64,000 nucleotides of DNA from Saprospiraceae bacterium UBA6168 (GCA_002435785.1 DIUC01000028.1:1-64000), one strand, 5' to 3'; positions 1-9,099 are shown, counted from the first letter of the stretch. Notes: a model not told the origin generated them from the letters alone. Translations and numbers: made by a program.

Positions 1-68
1 GCAAAAGGTGACCTGTGCGGATGATTGAGGCATACAATGCAATGCAAATGGTGACCTGTGCAGATGAT
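1..68. repeat. 25-nt direct repeat, two copies, at window edge
   Basis: Bases 1-25 and 44-68 are the same 25-nt sequence with two mismatches (core GGTGACCTGTGC), giving a 43-nt period. No third copy follows to the right. The left copy begins at the window edge, so this may be the end of a longer tandem array. No gene is visible in bases 1-180. Bases 147-178 also hold four AATGAC words at irregular 7-10 nt spacing. Confidence 0.6.
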
Positions 69-180
69 AGCGCAATACCTACCTTTTATAGATAGTCGCA
101 TTAGAAGTAGATGGCTCCGCTATTTCCAATTGCTAATTTTCAATAAAATGACTTGAATGACAAATGACTTTTAATGACGT

Positions 181-1116
181 TCATCCATAAATCAACGCCT
201 TGTCAACCCTATTGGGCAATGGCCCGAATCGGCTGATTTTCATTTCGGCCATGCTGCGACCGGCCTTTGCGCAGGCAATCGGTGCATGGCCATCGAGCCA
301 GGCCGTTAGGAACCCCGACCAAAAAGCATCGCCTGCCCCGGTGGTATCCTTTACCTCCACTTGCCGGGCTGGCAGGAATTCCCCGCCGGATTGGTCGGCA
401 ACGAACGCTCCGTCCCCGCCCATGGTCACGCAGACCAAACTGGCACCGAGTTCCAGGAAATGTTGCGCTGCGGCACCGGCATCCGGGAAGGGAGCGCCAT
501 AAAGCCGCTCCCAGTCTACCTCACTGACTTTTACGATAGCCCCAAGATCGCAAAACTCTGCCACCAATTTCCGGGGGTTTTCCCGGTCGGGACAGGTTTT
601 GGGGGCGTAGTTGACATCAATGCTCAGTTGGCAGCCGTTTTCGGTGGCCAACCGGGCGGCTTTCAGGATGTTGGTCTGCCCCGGCTTTTTCCCCAAACCA
701 AAAGAAGTGGTGTGGAAGATAGCGCTCTGCTGAAGGCGCTGGAGCGGCATTTGCGCAGCGGAAATCATCGCATCGGCCATTCGGTATGCCTCAAAGTTGG
801 CGACGGTGGTGGTGCGGGTGACCAAAATAAGGGTCGTGGGTGCCGATACCTGCCGCAGGTATTTGCAGTCAACCCCCGTTTTTTGCACAAATTCCTTTAG
901 GAAACTTCCCATGTCGTCCTTGCCGACGCTGGCGGCAAGGCTGGCGGTGTTGCCCAAGCGGGCCATGTTCATGCAAAGGTTGGCAGGGCTGCCGCCAATA
1001 TGGCGCTCGAATGATTTGGCCTCGTCGAGCGATTCGGCAAAGCCGCTGCTGATGAAATCAATGAGCAGTTCTCCTGCACACAGTATGTCGAAAGGTCGTC
1101 CCCGGCGATTTTTCAT
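181..1116 (-). CDS. PfkB-family carbohydrate kinase (fructokinase-like)
   Basis: A 311-residue ribokinase/PfkB-family sugar kinase that phosphorylates a sugar with ATP in the cytoplasm. The N-terminus (ILCAGELLIDF, then HIGGSPANLCMNMARLG) is the PfkB substrate-binding signature. The C-terminal motif DTTGAGDAFWSGF near residue 260 carries the anion hole and the catalytic Asp. Length is normal for the family. Fructose is the most likely substrate because fructokinases of this type share the GGSPAN box, but the sugar cannot be fixed from sequence. It is transcribed divergently from the glycerol-3-phosphate dehydrogenase gene, with an octamer repeat array between them. Confidence 0.9.
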   Translation of the reverse strand: MKNRRGRPFDILCAGELLIDFISSGFAESLDEAKSFERHIGGSPANLCMNMARLGNTASLAASVGKDDMGSFLKEFVQKTGVDCKYLRQVSAPTTLILVTRTTTVANFEAYRMADAMISAAQMPLQRLQQSAIFHTTSFGLGKKPGQTNILKAARLATENGCQLSIDVNYAPKTCPDRENPRKLVAEFCDLGAIVKVSEVDWERLYGAPFPDAGAAAQHFLELGASLVCVTMGGDGAFVADQSGGEFLPARQVEVKDTTGAGDAFWSGFLTAWLDGHAPIACAKAGRSMAEMKISRFGPLPNRVDKALIYG

Positions 1117-1147
1117 AAATTTAAAACAGGCGTAAAGTGAATGGCTT

Positions 1148-1155
1148 TAACTTTG
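1148..1155 (+). promoter_or_regulatory. Candidate Bacteroidota -7 box upstream of glpD
   Basis: TAACTTTG matches the Bacteroidota -7 consensus TAnnTTTG. It lies about 120 nt before the glpD start, so the octamer inverted array at 1160-1241 would lie in the transcript leader. No clear -33 TTG partner at normal spacing was found. Confidence 0.35.
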
Positions 1156-1156
1156 G

Positions 1157-1241
1157 GGGTTGAGGAGATGAGAGATTGAGGGTTTGAGGGTTTGAGACTG
1201 GCACCCCTCAAACCCTCAACCTCTCAAATTCTCAAACCCTC
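1157..1241. repeat. Inverted pair of octamer arrays (TTGAG / CTCAA core)
   Basis: In the left arm the core TTGAG (one ATGAG variant) starts at 1160, 1168, 1176, 1184 and 1192. In the right arm CTCAA starts at 1207, 1215, 1223 and 1231. The period is exactly 8 in both arms, and the three bases between cores vary. The arms are imperfect reverse complements and could fold into a hairpin. The array sits between two divergent gene starts. Confidence 0.85.
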
Positions 1242-1274
1242 TGTCTTCCCCCGGCGAAAAGTAGCTAAAAACAC

Positions 1275-2897
1275 ATGATTCCACCAAGGCAAATACAGCT
1301 TGCGCAGTTAAAAAACCAGAAATTCGATTTGTTGGTCATCGGGGGCGGCATCACCGGGGCGGGCATCGCATTGGATGCGGCCAGTCGTGGCTTGCAGGTG
1401 GCCTTGTTGGAAAAGGGAGATTTTGCATCGGGCACCAGCAGCAAATCCACCAAGTTGATACATGGGGGCTTGCGCTACCTCAAGCAATTGGACTTTAGGG
1501 TGGTGCAGGAAGTGGGGCAAGAGCGGGCTATCGTCCATCGCCTGGCGCCCCATTTGGTCAAGCCGGAGAAGATGCTGCTACCCATTTTCCGGGGCGGGAG
1601 TTTTGGAAAGGTGGGCACCTCGTTCGGCCTTTGGCTCTACGACTTTTTGGCGGGGGTGAAAAAAGAGGACAAGCGCCGGATGCTCAACCGTCGGCAGAGC
1701 CTTGAAATAGCGCCTTTGCTCCGCAATGAAAACCTGCTTGGTGCGGGCATTTATGCCGAATACCGCACGGATGATGCCCGCCTGACCATCGAGATAATTA
1801 AATCCGCCATCCGGTACGGGACCACCTGCCTCAACTATGTGGAAGTGAAGGATTTTGTGGTGGAAAATGGGCAACTCGTGGCCGCCATTTGCATGGATGT
1901 TGACGCTGGAAATGAGTTGAGAATAGCCGCTAGCACCATCGTCAATGCCGCTGGGCCGTGGGTGGACCAACTGCGGGGGCAAGCCCAATCACTGAGCAGC
2001 AAGCGTTTGTTTTTGTCAAAAGGCGCTCATATCGTGGTGGCAAGGGAACGTTTGCCGCTCCAACATGCCACTTACTTCGACGTGGCGGATGGCCGCATGG
2101 TCTTTGCCATTCCCCGTCAACGGGCCACTTATATCGGCACGACGGACACCCCCTTCAACGGCAATCCCGACGAGGTGTTTGCGGATATCAACGACGTGAA
2201 CTACCTGCTCCATGCTGCCAATGCCATGTTCCCTTCGGCGAAATTGACAGTATCGGACGTGGAAAGCACTTGGGCTGGGCTGCGCCCATTGATTCACGAA
2301 GAAGGAAAATCGGCGGGGCAAATGAGCCGCAAGGACGAGATTTTCGTGTCGGAAGTGGGGCTGATTTCGGTGGCGGGTGGCAAGCTGACCGGTTATCGTA
2401 AAATGGCGAAAAAGCTGGTGGATTTGGTGCTGAAAAAGCAGGGGCAAACCCCGATTGTATGCCTTACCAAGTCCATTGCGCTCACCGAAGCGCCGTTTGC
2501 CGATATGGTGGAAGTGCTGGATTTCCAGTTGGAAATAGAAGCGAGACTTCAACACTTGGCTACCGCAAGCACCACAGCCATTTACCTCACGGAAAACTAT
2601 GGAAGGGCAGCCGAAAACATCGTGGAGCGGGCTTTTGCCGAATGTGAACTCAGGGATGAGTCGCTCCTATTGGCTGAATTGGAACATTGCCTCGAATCGG
2701 AGTTGGTGATGACCCCCATTGACTTTTTTGAGCGCAGAACGGGGCTGCTTTACTTCCATATACAGCGGGTGAGGCAGCACTCAGCGGCGGTGCTGACGAG
2801 GTTCTGCGATTATTTTGGCTGGTCGCCGGAGCGTTTGGAAAAGGAGCGAGCTGCTTTGGAGCTATTGATAAAAAAGCTAACCCTTGTGTCTGTTTGA
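1275..2897 (+). CDS. glpD: FAD-dependent glycerol-3-phosphate dehydrogenase
   Basis: A 540-residue flavoprotein oxidising sn-glycerol 3-phosphate to dihydroxyacetone phosphate, normally at the inner membrane face with electrons passed to quinone. The N-terminus has the dinucleotide-binding motif VIGGGITGAGIALDAASRG, followed by the family signature GTSSKSTKLIHGGLRYL. The C-terminal third matches the usual GlpA/GlpD C-terminal domain. Length is typical. No glycerol kinase or facilitator gene lies nearby. GlpD versus anaerobic GlpA is not separable with certainty, but no glpB or glpC is adjacent, which favours GlpD. Confidence 0.93.
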   Translation: MIPPRQIQLAQLKNQKFDLLVIGGGITGAGIALDAASRGLQVALLEKGDFASGTSSKSTKLIHGGLRYLKQLDFRVVQEVGQERAIVHRLAPHLVKPEKMLLPIFRGGSFGKVGTSFGLWLYDFLAGVKKEDKRRMLNRRQSLEIAPLLRNENLLGAGIYAEYRTDDARLTIEIIKSAIRYGTTCLNYVEVKDFVVENGQLVAAICMDVDAGNELRIAASTIVNAAGPWVDQLRGQAQSLSSKRLFLSKGAHIVVARERLPLQHATYFDVADGRMVFAIPRQRATYIGTTDTPFNGNPDEVFADINDVNYLLHAANAMFPSAKLTVSDVESTWAGLRPLIHEEGKSAGQMSRKDEIFVSEVGLISVAGGKLTGYRKMAKKLVDLVLKKQGQTPIVCLTKSIALTEAPFADMVEVLDFQLEIEARLQHLATASTTAIYLTENYGRAAENIVERAFAECELRDESLLLAELEHCLESELVMTPIDFFERRTGLLYFHIQRVRQHSAAVLTRFCDYFGWSPERLEKERAALELLIKKLTLVSV

Positions 2898-2979
2898 AAA
2901 AGCTAATTTTGCGGCCTGAAATGGGAATGGGAAAGTAATACCAACCCAACTTTTGCCAAAATCAATAATCAAATCTTTC

Positions 2980-3768
2980 ATGTACCGCCCACTCATATTT
3001 GTAACAAACGACGACGGCATCAATGCTCCCGGCCTCAAAGCCCTGGTAGAAGTTGCCCGTGAACTCGGTGACCTCATCGTGGTAGCGCCCGATACCCCGC
3101 AGTCCGGCCAAGGCCACGCCATTACCCTTCGTGACCCGCTCCGCCTGAAGAAAGTGGATATTTTTGACGGCATTGATGCTTACGAATGCAGCGGTACACC
3201 CGTGGATTGCGTGAAGCTGGGCAAGCACGTCCTGCTGCACCAACGGGAGGCCGACATGTGCATATCTGGCATCAACCACGGTTCCAATGCCTCCATCAAT
3301 ATCCTTTACTCTGGCACGATGTCGGCAGCGATGGAGGCCTCCTTGGAGGGCATCAAGTCCATCGGCTTTTCGCTGTTGGACTACGAATGGGAAGCAGATT
3401 TTGAGTCCTGCAAGCCCCATTTGCGGGAGCTGATGCAGTTCGTGCTGGAGCATGGCATGGGCAACTGCAAACTGCTCAACGTGAATATCCCTTCGGTCAA
3501 AACCGCTGAACTAAAGGGTTTCAAGATTTGCCGACAGGCGGAAGCCCGCTGGATAGAACGCTACGTGGAGGGTACTGACCCTCGTGGGGGAAAATACTAC
3601 TGGCTCACCGGAGAGTTCACGAACATGGACAAGGGACAGGACACCGATGTTTGGGCCTTGGACAACAATTACATCTCCGTGGTGCCATCGGGCCACGACC
3701 TGACTCGGTACGATGCCATTGAAACACTAAAGCCGCTCGAACAGGGCGTTCGGGCAAATTCCAATTAA
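2980..3768 (+). CDS. surE: 5'/3'-nucleotidase SurE
   Basis: A 262-residue SurE, a metal-dependent nucleoside monophosphate phosphatase. The N-terminal metal-binding motif LIFVTNDDGINAPG is intact, and the downstream signatures GTPVDCVKLG and SGINHGSN are present. The ATG at 2980 is preferred over an in-frame TTG at 2953, because family members begin just before the strand leading to NDDG. It is the first gene of a pair with the small membrane protein that starts one base after its stop. SurE followed by LpxB is a common Bacteroidota order; here two genes intervene. Confidence 0.95.
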   Translation: MYRPLIFVTNDDGINAPGLKALVEVARELGDLIVVAPDTPQSGQGHAITLRDPLRLKKVDIFDGIDAYECSGTPVDCVKLGKHVLLHQREADMCISGINHGSNASINILYSGTMSAAMEASLEGIKSIGFSLLDYEWEADFESCKPHLRELMQFVLEHGMGNCKLLNVNIPSVKTAELKGFKICRQAEARWIERYVEGTDPRGGKYYWLTGEFTNMDKGQDTDVWALDNNYISVVPSGHDLTRYDAIETLKPLEQGVRANSN

Positions 3769-3769
3769 A

Positions 3770-4069
3770 ATGCTTGAAAAAAATTCACTTCCGTTGGGGA
3801 TAATGCTGTCCCTGCTGTTGGCGGGGCTTGGTTTTGGGGTGCTGTACGGGATTTACGGCCTGCTCGAAACCCAAGGCTGGGTAAATGCAGGCGGGTTCCG
3901 GCCCATGTTCCGGGAGCGCACCTGTGCCATTTTTGCCATTGCGCTTTGCGCTTTCCTGCTCAATTTTTACCAAAAGCGGCACTTGCACGACACCGTGCGT
4001 GGCATTGTCATCGTGATTTCATTGCTGGTCATCGCTTGGCTGATTGTCTTTGGCAAGTATATTTTTTGA
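3770..4069 (+). CDS. Small membrane protein of unknown function
   Basis: A 99-residue protein with three hydrophobic segments: about residues 8-30 (LGIMLSLLLAGLGFGVLYGIY), about 50-66 and about 78-97, separated by a short basic loop (YQKRHLHD). Its start lies one base after the surE stop, so the two genes are probably co-transcribed and translationally coupled. I do not recognise the family. It is likely an inner membrane protein. Confidence 0.75.
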   Translation: MLEKNSLPLGIMLSLLLAGLGFGVLYGIYGLLETQGWVNAGGFRPMFRERTCAIFAIALCAFLLNFYQKRHLHDTVRGIVIVISLLVIAWLIVFGKYIF

Positions 4070-4087
4070 AGTGCGATAGAAGCATAA

Positions 4088-4111
4088 GATTACTTTCGAG
4101 GTTTAGTAATC
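4088..4111. repeat. GATTACT...AGTAATC hairpin at convergent gene ends
   Basis: GATTACT (4088-4094) and AGTAATC (4105-4111) are perfect complements, with GGTTT just inside the right arm. The right half matches the hairpin at 15011-15041 (GGTTTAGTAATC), while the left arm here lacks the matching AAACC. It lies between the convergent small membrane protein gene and tryptophan dioxygenase gene and may end transcription from either side. It lacks a clear U-run. Confidence 0.55.
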
Positions 4112-4132
4112 CTTCCCCATTCGTAAATCGAA

Positions 4133-5170
4133 TCACACCTTGAACCCCAGCTTCGCTTCCAACCCTGGGCTTAGTTTCGGCAGGTTTTGCCGTTCAATCA
4201 AAAAGCTGGTCAATCCTGCTATCTCCTTAAAGATATAATGCTTGTCGAGGGCGCCCTTTAGGTAATCCTTGCCGGTGGAGCCGCCCGTGCCGGTGCGGGT
4301 TCCAATCATGCGGTGCACCATGCTCATGTGGCGGTAGCGCCATGTGGATAGCTGCTCGTCAATTTCGAGGAGTTGGTTCAGCAAATGGAAGGGAGTCTGG
4401 AGCATCGGGTAGCCCCTGAAAAGAAAGATGAAAAGCCCCGCCCGGCAAGCCTTTGGACTTAACCTACGGTCGGATTGGTCGTCTTCCCCAAAAAAAACCT
4501 GGTTGAAAAACCTGAGGTTGAAGCGCTCATTGGGCATCAGGCTCTCCACGTAGCGGGCAGCATAATCGGCCCAAAAGGGGTGCTGCTCTACTGAGCCTTC
4601 GAGGTGTTCTGGCCAGTGTTCGAGGTCTTCAAAAAAGGGCATCCGCTCCAGCCACTGGTTCACGAGGTCGAGTAGGGTAGGCTTGGCCTCCGCCGTTTTT
4701 ATCAGTTTTACATGCTCCTCACGTAGTTGCGAAATATAGTATTCTTGCGCATGGCGTTCCGTGTAGCGCAAGCCGAGGCGGGCTTCAGCCAGTTTGAACT
4801 GCCAACTTTGGAAGCCAGAAGCTGGCCGCAAGAAATTCCGAAAATCGAGGAAGTCCATTGGGGTCATGGTCTCCATGATGTCAATCTGGTGAACGGCCAC
4901 CCGCAGGATAACGGCCACCCGGTTGAGGCGGTGTACCACGGTTTGGAGGTCGGGCGAGTTGTCGTTGATGGCGTGTTGCCCCATGATGTCGGCCACGGAC
5001 TCGATTTCAAACATGATTTGTTTGAACCACAGCTCGTAGGCTTGATGGATGATGATGAAGAGCATCTCGTCGTGCGCATGGGCATTGTGCAGGTCGCTCT
5101 CCAATTGCTGTGCGGTCAGGATTTTGTCCAACTGGAGGTAATCGGAATAGTGGACGTCTTTTTGTGCCAT
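4133..5170 (-). CDS. kynA: Tryptophan 2,3-dioxygenase
   Basis: A 345-residue haem enzyme opening the indole ring of L-tryptophan to N-formylkynurenine, the first step of the kynurenine route. The N-terminus (YSDYLQLDKILTAQQ, then HDEMLFIIIHQAYELWFKQI) carries the substrate-pocket segment. Near the C-terminus, VHRMIGTRTGTGGSTG holds the proximal haem His and the substrate carboxylate loop. An upstream in-frame ATG at 5254 adds 28 residues with no family likeness, so the start at 5170 is chosen. No other kynurenine-pathway gene lies in the window. It interrupts surE and lpxB on the opposite strand. Confidence 0.93.
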   Translation of the reverse strand: MAQKDVHYSDYLQLDKILTAQQLESDLHNAHAHDEMLFIIIHQAYELWFKQIMFEIESVADIMGQHAINDNSPDLQTVVHRLNRVAVILRVAVHQIDIMETMTPMDFLDFRNFLRPASGFQSWQFKLAEARLGLRYTERHAQEYYISQLREEHVKLIKTAEAKPTLLDLVNQWLERMPFFEDLEHWPEHLEGSVEQHPFWADYAARYVESLMPNERFNLRFFNQVFFGEDDQSDRRLSPKACRAGLFIFLFRGYPMLQTPFHLLNQLLEIDEQLSTWRYRHMSMVHRMIGTRTGTGGSTGKDYLKGALDKHYIFKEIAGLTSFLIERQNLPKLSPGLEAKLGFKV

Positions 5171-5287
5171 AAATCTGGTGGTATTTGATAAAAATTGGCC
5201 GCCAAGGTACGTTTTTGTTTGGCAAAGGAGACTTGAGTTGACAAATGTCAGCACAGGGGCTTTACTTCGCCCATCAATTTAAGCAAC

Positions 5288-6433
5288 ATGAAGTATTACA
5301 TCATAGCCGGGGAGCCATCGGGCGATTTGCAGGGGGCATCGCTCGTGAGGGCGCTGCGCCAAGCTGATGCCCAAGCCGACATCCGCTGTTGGGGCGGCGA
5401 GCTGATGGCCGCTGAAGGTGCGGTGTTGGTGAAGCATTACCGGGATTTGGCCTTCATGGGATTCGTGGAAGTGGTGAGAAACCTGCCTACCATCCTGCGG
5501 AATTTTCGCTTCGCAAAAGCGGACATCAAGGCATTTGCACCGGACTGCCTCATACTGATTGACTACCCCGGGTTCAACATGCGCATGGCCCAATGGGGAA
5601 AATCAAATGGCCTACGTGTCTTCTATTACATATCCCCACAGCTATGGGCTTGGCATACCAGCCGGGTGAAAGTCATTCGGGAATGTGTGGAGCGGATGTT
5701 TGTGATTTTCCCCTTCGAGGAGTCCTTTTACAAAAAGCATGGCGTAGAGGTGACCTTCATTGGGCACCCGTTGGCAGCGGTGATTGAGCGGCACGAACCA
5801 CCCACCGATTTTCACCAAAAGAACAATTTGCCGGAAGACAAGCCCATCATTGCGCTGCTGCCCGGCAGCCGCCGACAGGAGGTGGCCCGGATGCTTGGTC
5901 AAATGCTCAAAGTTCCCACTTTATTTCCTGATTATCAGTTTGTTGTGGCGAGTGCGCCGTCTTTGGAGCTGGCCTTCTACGAGTCTTTTTTAGCGGGCTT
6001 CCCTTCGGTAAAATCAGTGGGGAACCAAACCTACGACCTCCTGAAAAACGCTCATGCGGCCCTTGTCACCTCCGGCACGGCCACCCTTGAAACGGCGCTT
6101 TTTCGGGTGCCACAGGTAGTTTGCTACCGAGCCGGGAACCTTTCCTACCAGTTGGCAAAGCGGTTGGTGAACAAGGACTTGAAGTACATCTCCATCGTGA
6201 ACCTGATAGCCGGAAATAGGGTAGTGGAGGAGTTGATTCAGGATGACTTTCGGGAGGAACGTACGGCGGAGGCGCTCAACAGCATTTTGTCAAACGAAAA
6301 AAGGCAGGCCATTTTTGCTGGCTACGAAAAAGTCAGGCAACTGCTCGGCCCAACGGATTGTGCGGAAAGGGCGGCTGGTTATATCACCGCTGCAATTTCA
6401 CAGCCCGCACCACATCACACCAAATCCTTGTAA
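5288..6433 (+). CDS. lpxB: Lipid-A-disaccharide synthase
   Basis: A 381-residue GT19 glycosyltransferase joining UDP-2,3-diacylglucosamine and lipid X to give the lipid A disaccharide at the inner membrane surface. The N-terminal motif IIAGEPSGDLQGASLV is diagnostic, and LLPGSRRQEVARM and LVTSGTATLETALF mark the UDP-binding C-terminal lobe. Length is normal. The gene confirms an LPS-type outer membrane. Its last 19 bases overlap the 3' end of the convergent GNAT-like gene. Confidence 0.96.
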   Translation: MKYYIIAGEPSGDLQGASLVRALRQADAQADIRCWGGELMAAEGAVLVKHYRDLAFMGFVEVVRNLPTILRNFRFAKADIKAFAPDCLILIDYPGFNMRMAQWGKSNGLRVFYYISPQLWAWHTSRVKVIRECVERMFVIFPFEESFYKKHGVEVTFIGHPLAAVIERHEPPTDFHQKNNLPEDKPIIALLPGSRRQEVARMLGQMLKVPTLFPDYQFVVASAPSLELAFYESFLAGFPSVKSVGNQTYDLLKNAHAALVTSGTATLETALFRVPQVVCYRAGNLSYQLAKRLVNKDLKYISIVNLIAGNRVVEELIQDDFREERTAEALNSILSNEKRQAIFAGYEKVRQLLGPTDCAERAAGYITAAISQPAPHHTKSL

Positions 6434-7539
6434 AAAGTCCGACGACGCTTGTAAATCCGGTGGTCAAAATCCTTCCACAATGCAAGCACGTTTTGGTTGT
6501 TTTCGAGCATGGGGTTTACGTTGAAATGGGAGTATCCCATCTTCACAAAAGTTTGCCCCAAGTCGCTGAAAATGACACTGTGGACGCCTTTTTTTCGCCA
6601 ATCCTCCTTTACCCCGATTAGCGTCAAATCGCCGGATTCGTTGAAATGTTGCGCCAGCAAAAGGTGAATGAACCCGAAGGGCCAAAGACGGCCATTGGCT
6701 TTTTGCATAGCCTTAGACATGGTGGGCATGGTAAGCCCAAACCCCACTGGCCCTTCTGTTTCATGTTCCACAATACAGACAAATTTTGGCGGCAGTACTC
6801 CCATGTAGTTCTTGATATAAAGCGCCTGCTGGTCAGCAGAAATGGGCACGTAGCTCGGCAGCTCGTGGTAGGTTTCTTCCAGCATTTTGAAGAGCAGCCC
6901 GCCCAAGGTGAGCATCTCCAATTTGTTTTTTGGACGCCGGATGTTGAGGTGATACCTTTTTTGAATCAACGCTGCTGCCCTTGTTATTTTTTCGGGAAAT
7001 GGATTGGGCAGCACGGCCTTTATTTCCAGCCATTCCAGCTCTTTTTGGAACCCAAGCTGGGTCAGGTGGGTAGGGTAGAACTCGTAATTGTAGAGGGTGG
7101 TCATGGCGCCCATTTGGTCGAAACCTTCCACGAGCATTCCGTTTTTGTCCAGCGAATTGAATCCATAAGGGCCTTTCAGGCGCACACAGCCGTGCATGAT
7201 AGCCCAGTCTTCCATTGCCTTGAACAAAGCGGTGCTTACCTGATGGTCGTCCACGAAATCAAGCCAGCCAAACCGGGCGTGCTTGGCCCCGATATGGTCG
7301 GTTTCCATTTGGTTGATGATGGCGGCAGCTCTACCGACCATGCGGCTCCCTTGCCAAGCGGTGAACAATTTGACCTCCGCATGAAGGAATGCTGGATTTT
7401 TGGCGGGGTTCAACCAAGCCATTTCGGAAGCCTTGAAGGGAGGCACCCACAGTGGGTGGTGGTGGTACAGTTGGAATGGGAAATCCACGAATTGCCTCAA
7501 TGACGCAAGGTTCTCGACGGTCTTTATTGTTGGCTTCAT
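6415..7539 (-). CDS. GNAT-like acyltransferase family protein
   Basis: A 374-residue cytoplasmic protein of a widespread uncharacterised family with a C-terminal region resembling GNAT acetyltransferases. The N-terminus has the conserved phrase DFPFQLYHHHPLWVPPF, then VGRAAAIINQ. The C-terminal part includes LIGVKEDWRKKGVHS, which resembles the acyl-CoA binding loop of GNAT proteins, and ends with KRRRTFYKDL. The start at 7539 (MKPTIKT) is preferred over 7581. It is convergent with lpxB. Substrate is unknown. Confidence 0.7.
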   Translation of the reverse strand: MKPTIKTVENLASLRQFVDFPFQLYHHHPLWVPPFKASEMAWLNPAKNPAFLHAEVKLFTAWQGSRMVGRAAAIINQMETDHIGAKHARFGWLDFVDDHQVSTALFKAMEDWAIMHGCVRLKGPYGFNSLDKNGMLVEGFDQMGAMTTLYNYEFYPTHLTQLGFQKELEWLEIKAVLPNPFPEKITRAAALIQKRYHLNIRRPKNKLEMLTLGGLLFKMLEETYHELPSYVPISADQQALYIKNYMGVLPPKFVCIVEHETEGPVGFGLTMPTMSKAMQKANGRLWPFGFIHLLLAQHFNESGDLTLIGVKEDWRKKGVHSVIFSDLGQTFVKMGYSHFNVNPMLENNQNVLALWKDFDHRIYKRRRTFYKDLV

Positions 7540-7794
7540 GCTGTGTTGCTGGTTTTGTCTTGTAATGGAACCAAGGGTCAAAACAACGGATTTGATTTGA
7601 GCCGCACTAATTATAACGAAAGTATTAGGCGAGTAATTTACTCATTCATGTTTTCCCGTGCATGGTATTTGCAAAAGAAAAAAAGGGAAAGCAAATGTTG
7701 GTAAAAAAAAAGGTTAAAATGCTAACGCCTTCTGCCAAGCAAAAACAAACAAATCTGGTGGTACGTTTTGACGAAAACAATTAAAAGCATAACC

Positions 7795-8415
7795 ATGAAA
7801 AAATTCATTTTTGTCATCGTCTCCCTTTTCATCCTCGGTTACCACGCAAACGCACAAATCCGATTTGGGCCAAAGGCTGGTTTTAGCTCCTCGCAACTGA
7901 GCCAAGAATCCATCCAAGCCAACGGCGTCAATTTGGCCATCAAAGAGGCCAACTACGGATACCATATTGGTCTTTTTGGCCGGATAAAATTGAGTAATCA
8001 CTGGTACTTGCAGCCAGAGGCAGTCATCAACTCCAACTCCGTGGATTTTGTGGTCACGGACTTCCAAGACGGCCTGATGAACAAGGTGCTGACCGAGAAG
8101 TACCGCAACCTCGACCTTCCCTTGATGCTTGGCTTCAAGCTCGGCCCACTCCGGGCAGAGGCTGGCCCCACGGGGCATGTCCATTTGGCCAGCAAGTCCG
8201 AGCTTGGCCAAATTGGCGGCTACCAGCGCCACTTTAACGATTTCAACATCGGCTACCAGGCGGGCTTTGGCCTCGACCTTTGGAAGCTGATGCTGGACCT
8301 CCGGTATGAGGGGAACCTTGAAAGGTTTGGCGACCACATGAGTATCGGTGGCCAGCAAGTGAACTTCTCACAGCGGCCCACTCGGTGGGTGATGTCGGTT
8401 GGATTTTCGTTTTGA
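7795..8415 (+). CDS. Outer membrane beta-barrel protein (PorT-like)
   Basis: A 206-residue protein with a signal peptide (KKFIFVIVSLFILGYHANAQ) followed by IRFGPKAGFSSSQLS, the typical start of the PF13568-type barrel family that includes PorT. Alternating hydrophobic and polar strands run to a C-terminal aromatic residue (WVMSVGFSF), as in outer membrane barrels. The ATG at 7795 is chosen because it begins directly at the signal peptide; one at 7768 adds nine residues. A strong terminator follows. Assignment to PorT itself is not supported, since the family is large. Confidence 0.8.
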   Translation: MKKFIFVIVSLFILGYHANAQIRFGPKAGFSSSQLSQESIQANGVNLAIKEANYGYHIGLFGRIKLSNHWYLQPEAVINSNSVDFVVTDFQDGLMNKVLTEKYRNLDLPLMLGFKLGPLRAEAGPTGHVHLASKSELGQIGGYQRHFNDFNIGYQAGFGLDLWKLMLDLRYEGNLERFGDHMSIGGQQVNFSQRPTRWVMSVGFSF

Positions 8416-8431
8416 AAAAAATATTCCAACA

Positions 8432-8473
8432 AAAAAGCCCTGTCAGTGCATGGAAGCCCTGGCAGGGCTTTTT
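8432..8473 (+). terminator. Intrinsic terminator after the barrel gene
   Basis: Arms 8432-8445 (AAAAAGCCCTGTCA) and 8460-8473 pair over 14 bp with one G-T, enclosing a 14-nt loop and followed by T residues. It closes the barrel gene and separates it from the sigma factor operon. The A-rich left arm could also terminate reverse transcription. Confidence 0.85.
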
Positions 8474-8525
8474 CATTTGAAAAAAAGCAGTCGCATACAA
8501 CCACAAGGACTTGGGAAACACACCC

Positions 8526-8533
8526 TACCTTTG
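8526..8533 (+). promoter_or_regulatory. Candidate -7 box for the ECF sigma operon
   Basis: TACCTTTG matches TAnnTTTG and lies 29 nt before the ATG at 8563, just after the terminator. This is a plausible housekeeping-sigma promoter for the sigma/anti-sigma/DUF4097 genes. Confidence 0.45.
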
Positions 8534-8562
8534 TTCAATTGAATGCGAACCAACTACTCTCA

Positions 8563-9099
8563 ATGACTACTTATCAAGTCAGCATGACCGAAACGGAATT
8601 GGTTCAATCCTGTCTGAGCAATGACCGGATTGCACAAAAAAACTTGTACGACAAGTACAAGAAGGCCATGTTCACGCTCGCTTACCGCATCACCGGGGAC
8701 TTTGAGGCTGCCAATGATGTGCTGCAAGAAGGATTCGTAAAGGTTTTCAAGGGGTTGACCACCTTCCGGGGCGAGTCCACACTGGGTGCCTGGATTAAGA
8801 CCATCATCGTGCGGACGGCTTACAGCCATTTGCGAAAGGGAAAAATCTTCTTTGAGTCCGTGGACAATATCCCCCCTGCGTCGAAAGTGGACTGGGGGCA
8901 TTACCTCGATGCGGAATATTTGGAAAAGGCCATCCTCTCCCTGCCGGAAGGATACCGGACGGTTTTCACGTTGGTGGAGATTGAGGGCTACGGCCACAAA
9001 GAGGTGGCGGAGCTGCTCGGTATTTCCGAAGGCACCTCCAAATCACAACTATTCTACTCAAAAAAACGACTCCGGGAAATCCTGAAGGACCAAGTCTAA
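8563..9099 (+). CDS. ECF-type RNA polymerase sigma factor
   Basis: A 178-residue sigma-70 family ECF factor. Region 2 (YKKAMFTLAYRITGDFEAANDVLQEG) holds the -10 recognition helix. Region 4 (LPEGYRTVFTLVEIEGYGHK, then ISEGTSKSQLFYSKKRLRE) is the -35-binding helix-turn-helix. An ATG at 8584 is an equally plausible start. The further-upstream ATG at 8446 lies inside the terminator hairpin and is rejected. The next gene encodes a single-pass protein of the kind expected for its anti-sigma factor, so this set probably senses an envelope signal. Confidence 0.93.
   Translation: MTTYQVSMTETELVQSCLSNDRIAQKNLYDKYKKAMFTLAYRITGDFEAANDVLQEGFVKVFKGLTTFRGESTLGAWIKTIIVRTAYSHLRKGKIFFESVDNIPPASKVDWGHYLDAEYLEKAILSLPEGYRTVFTLVEIEGYGHKEVAELLGISEGTSKSQLFYSKKRLREILKDQV

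Noticed and set aside
8446..8562. Upstream start for the ECF sigma factor at 8446
   Set aside because: The ATG and first codons lie within the terminator hairpin of the preceding gene, and the extra residues do not resemble sigma factors.
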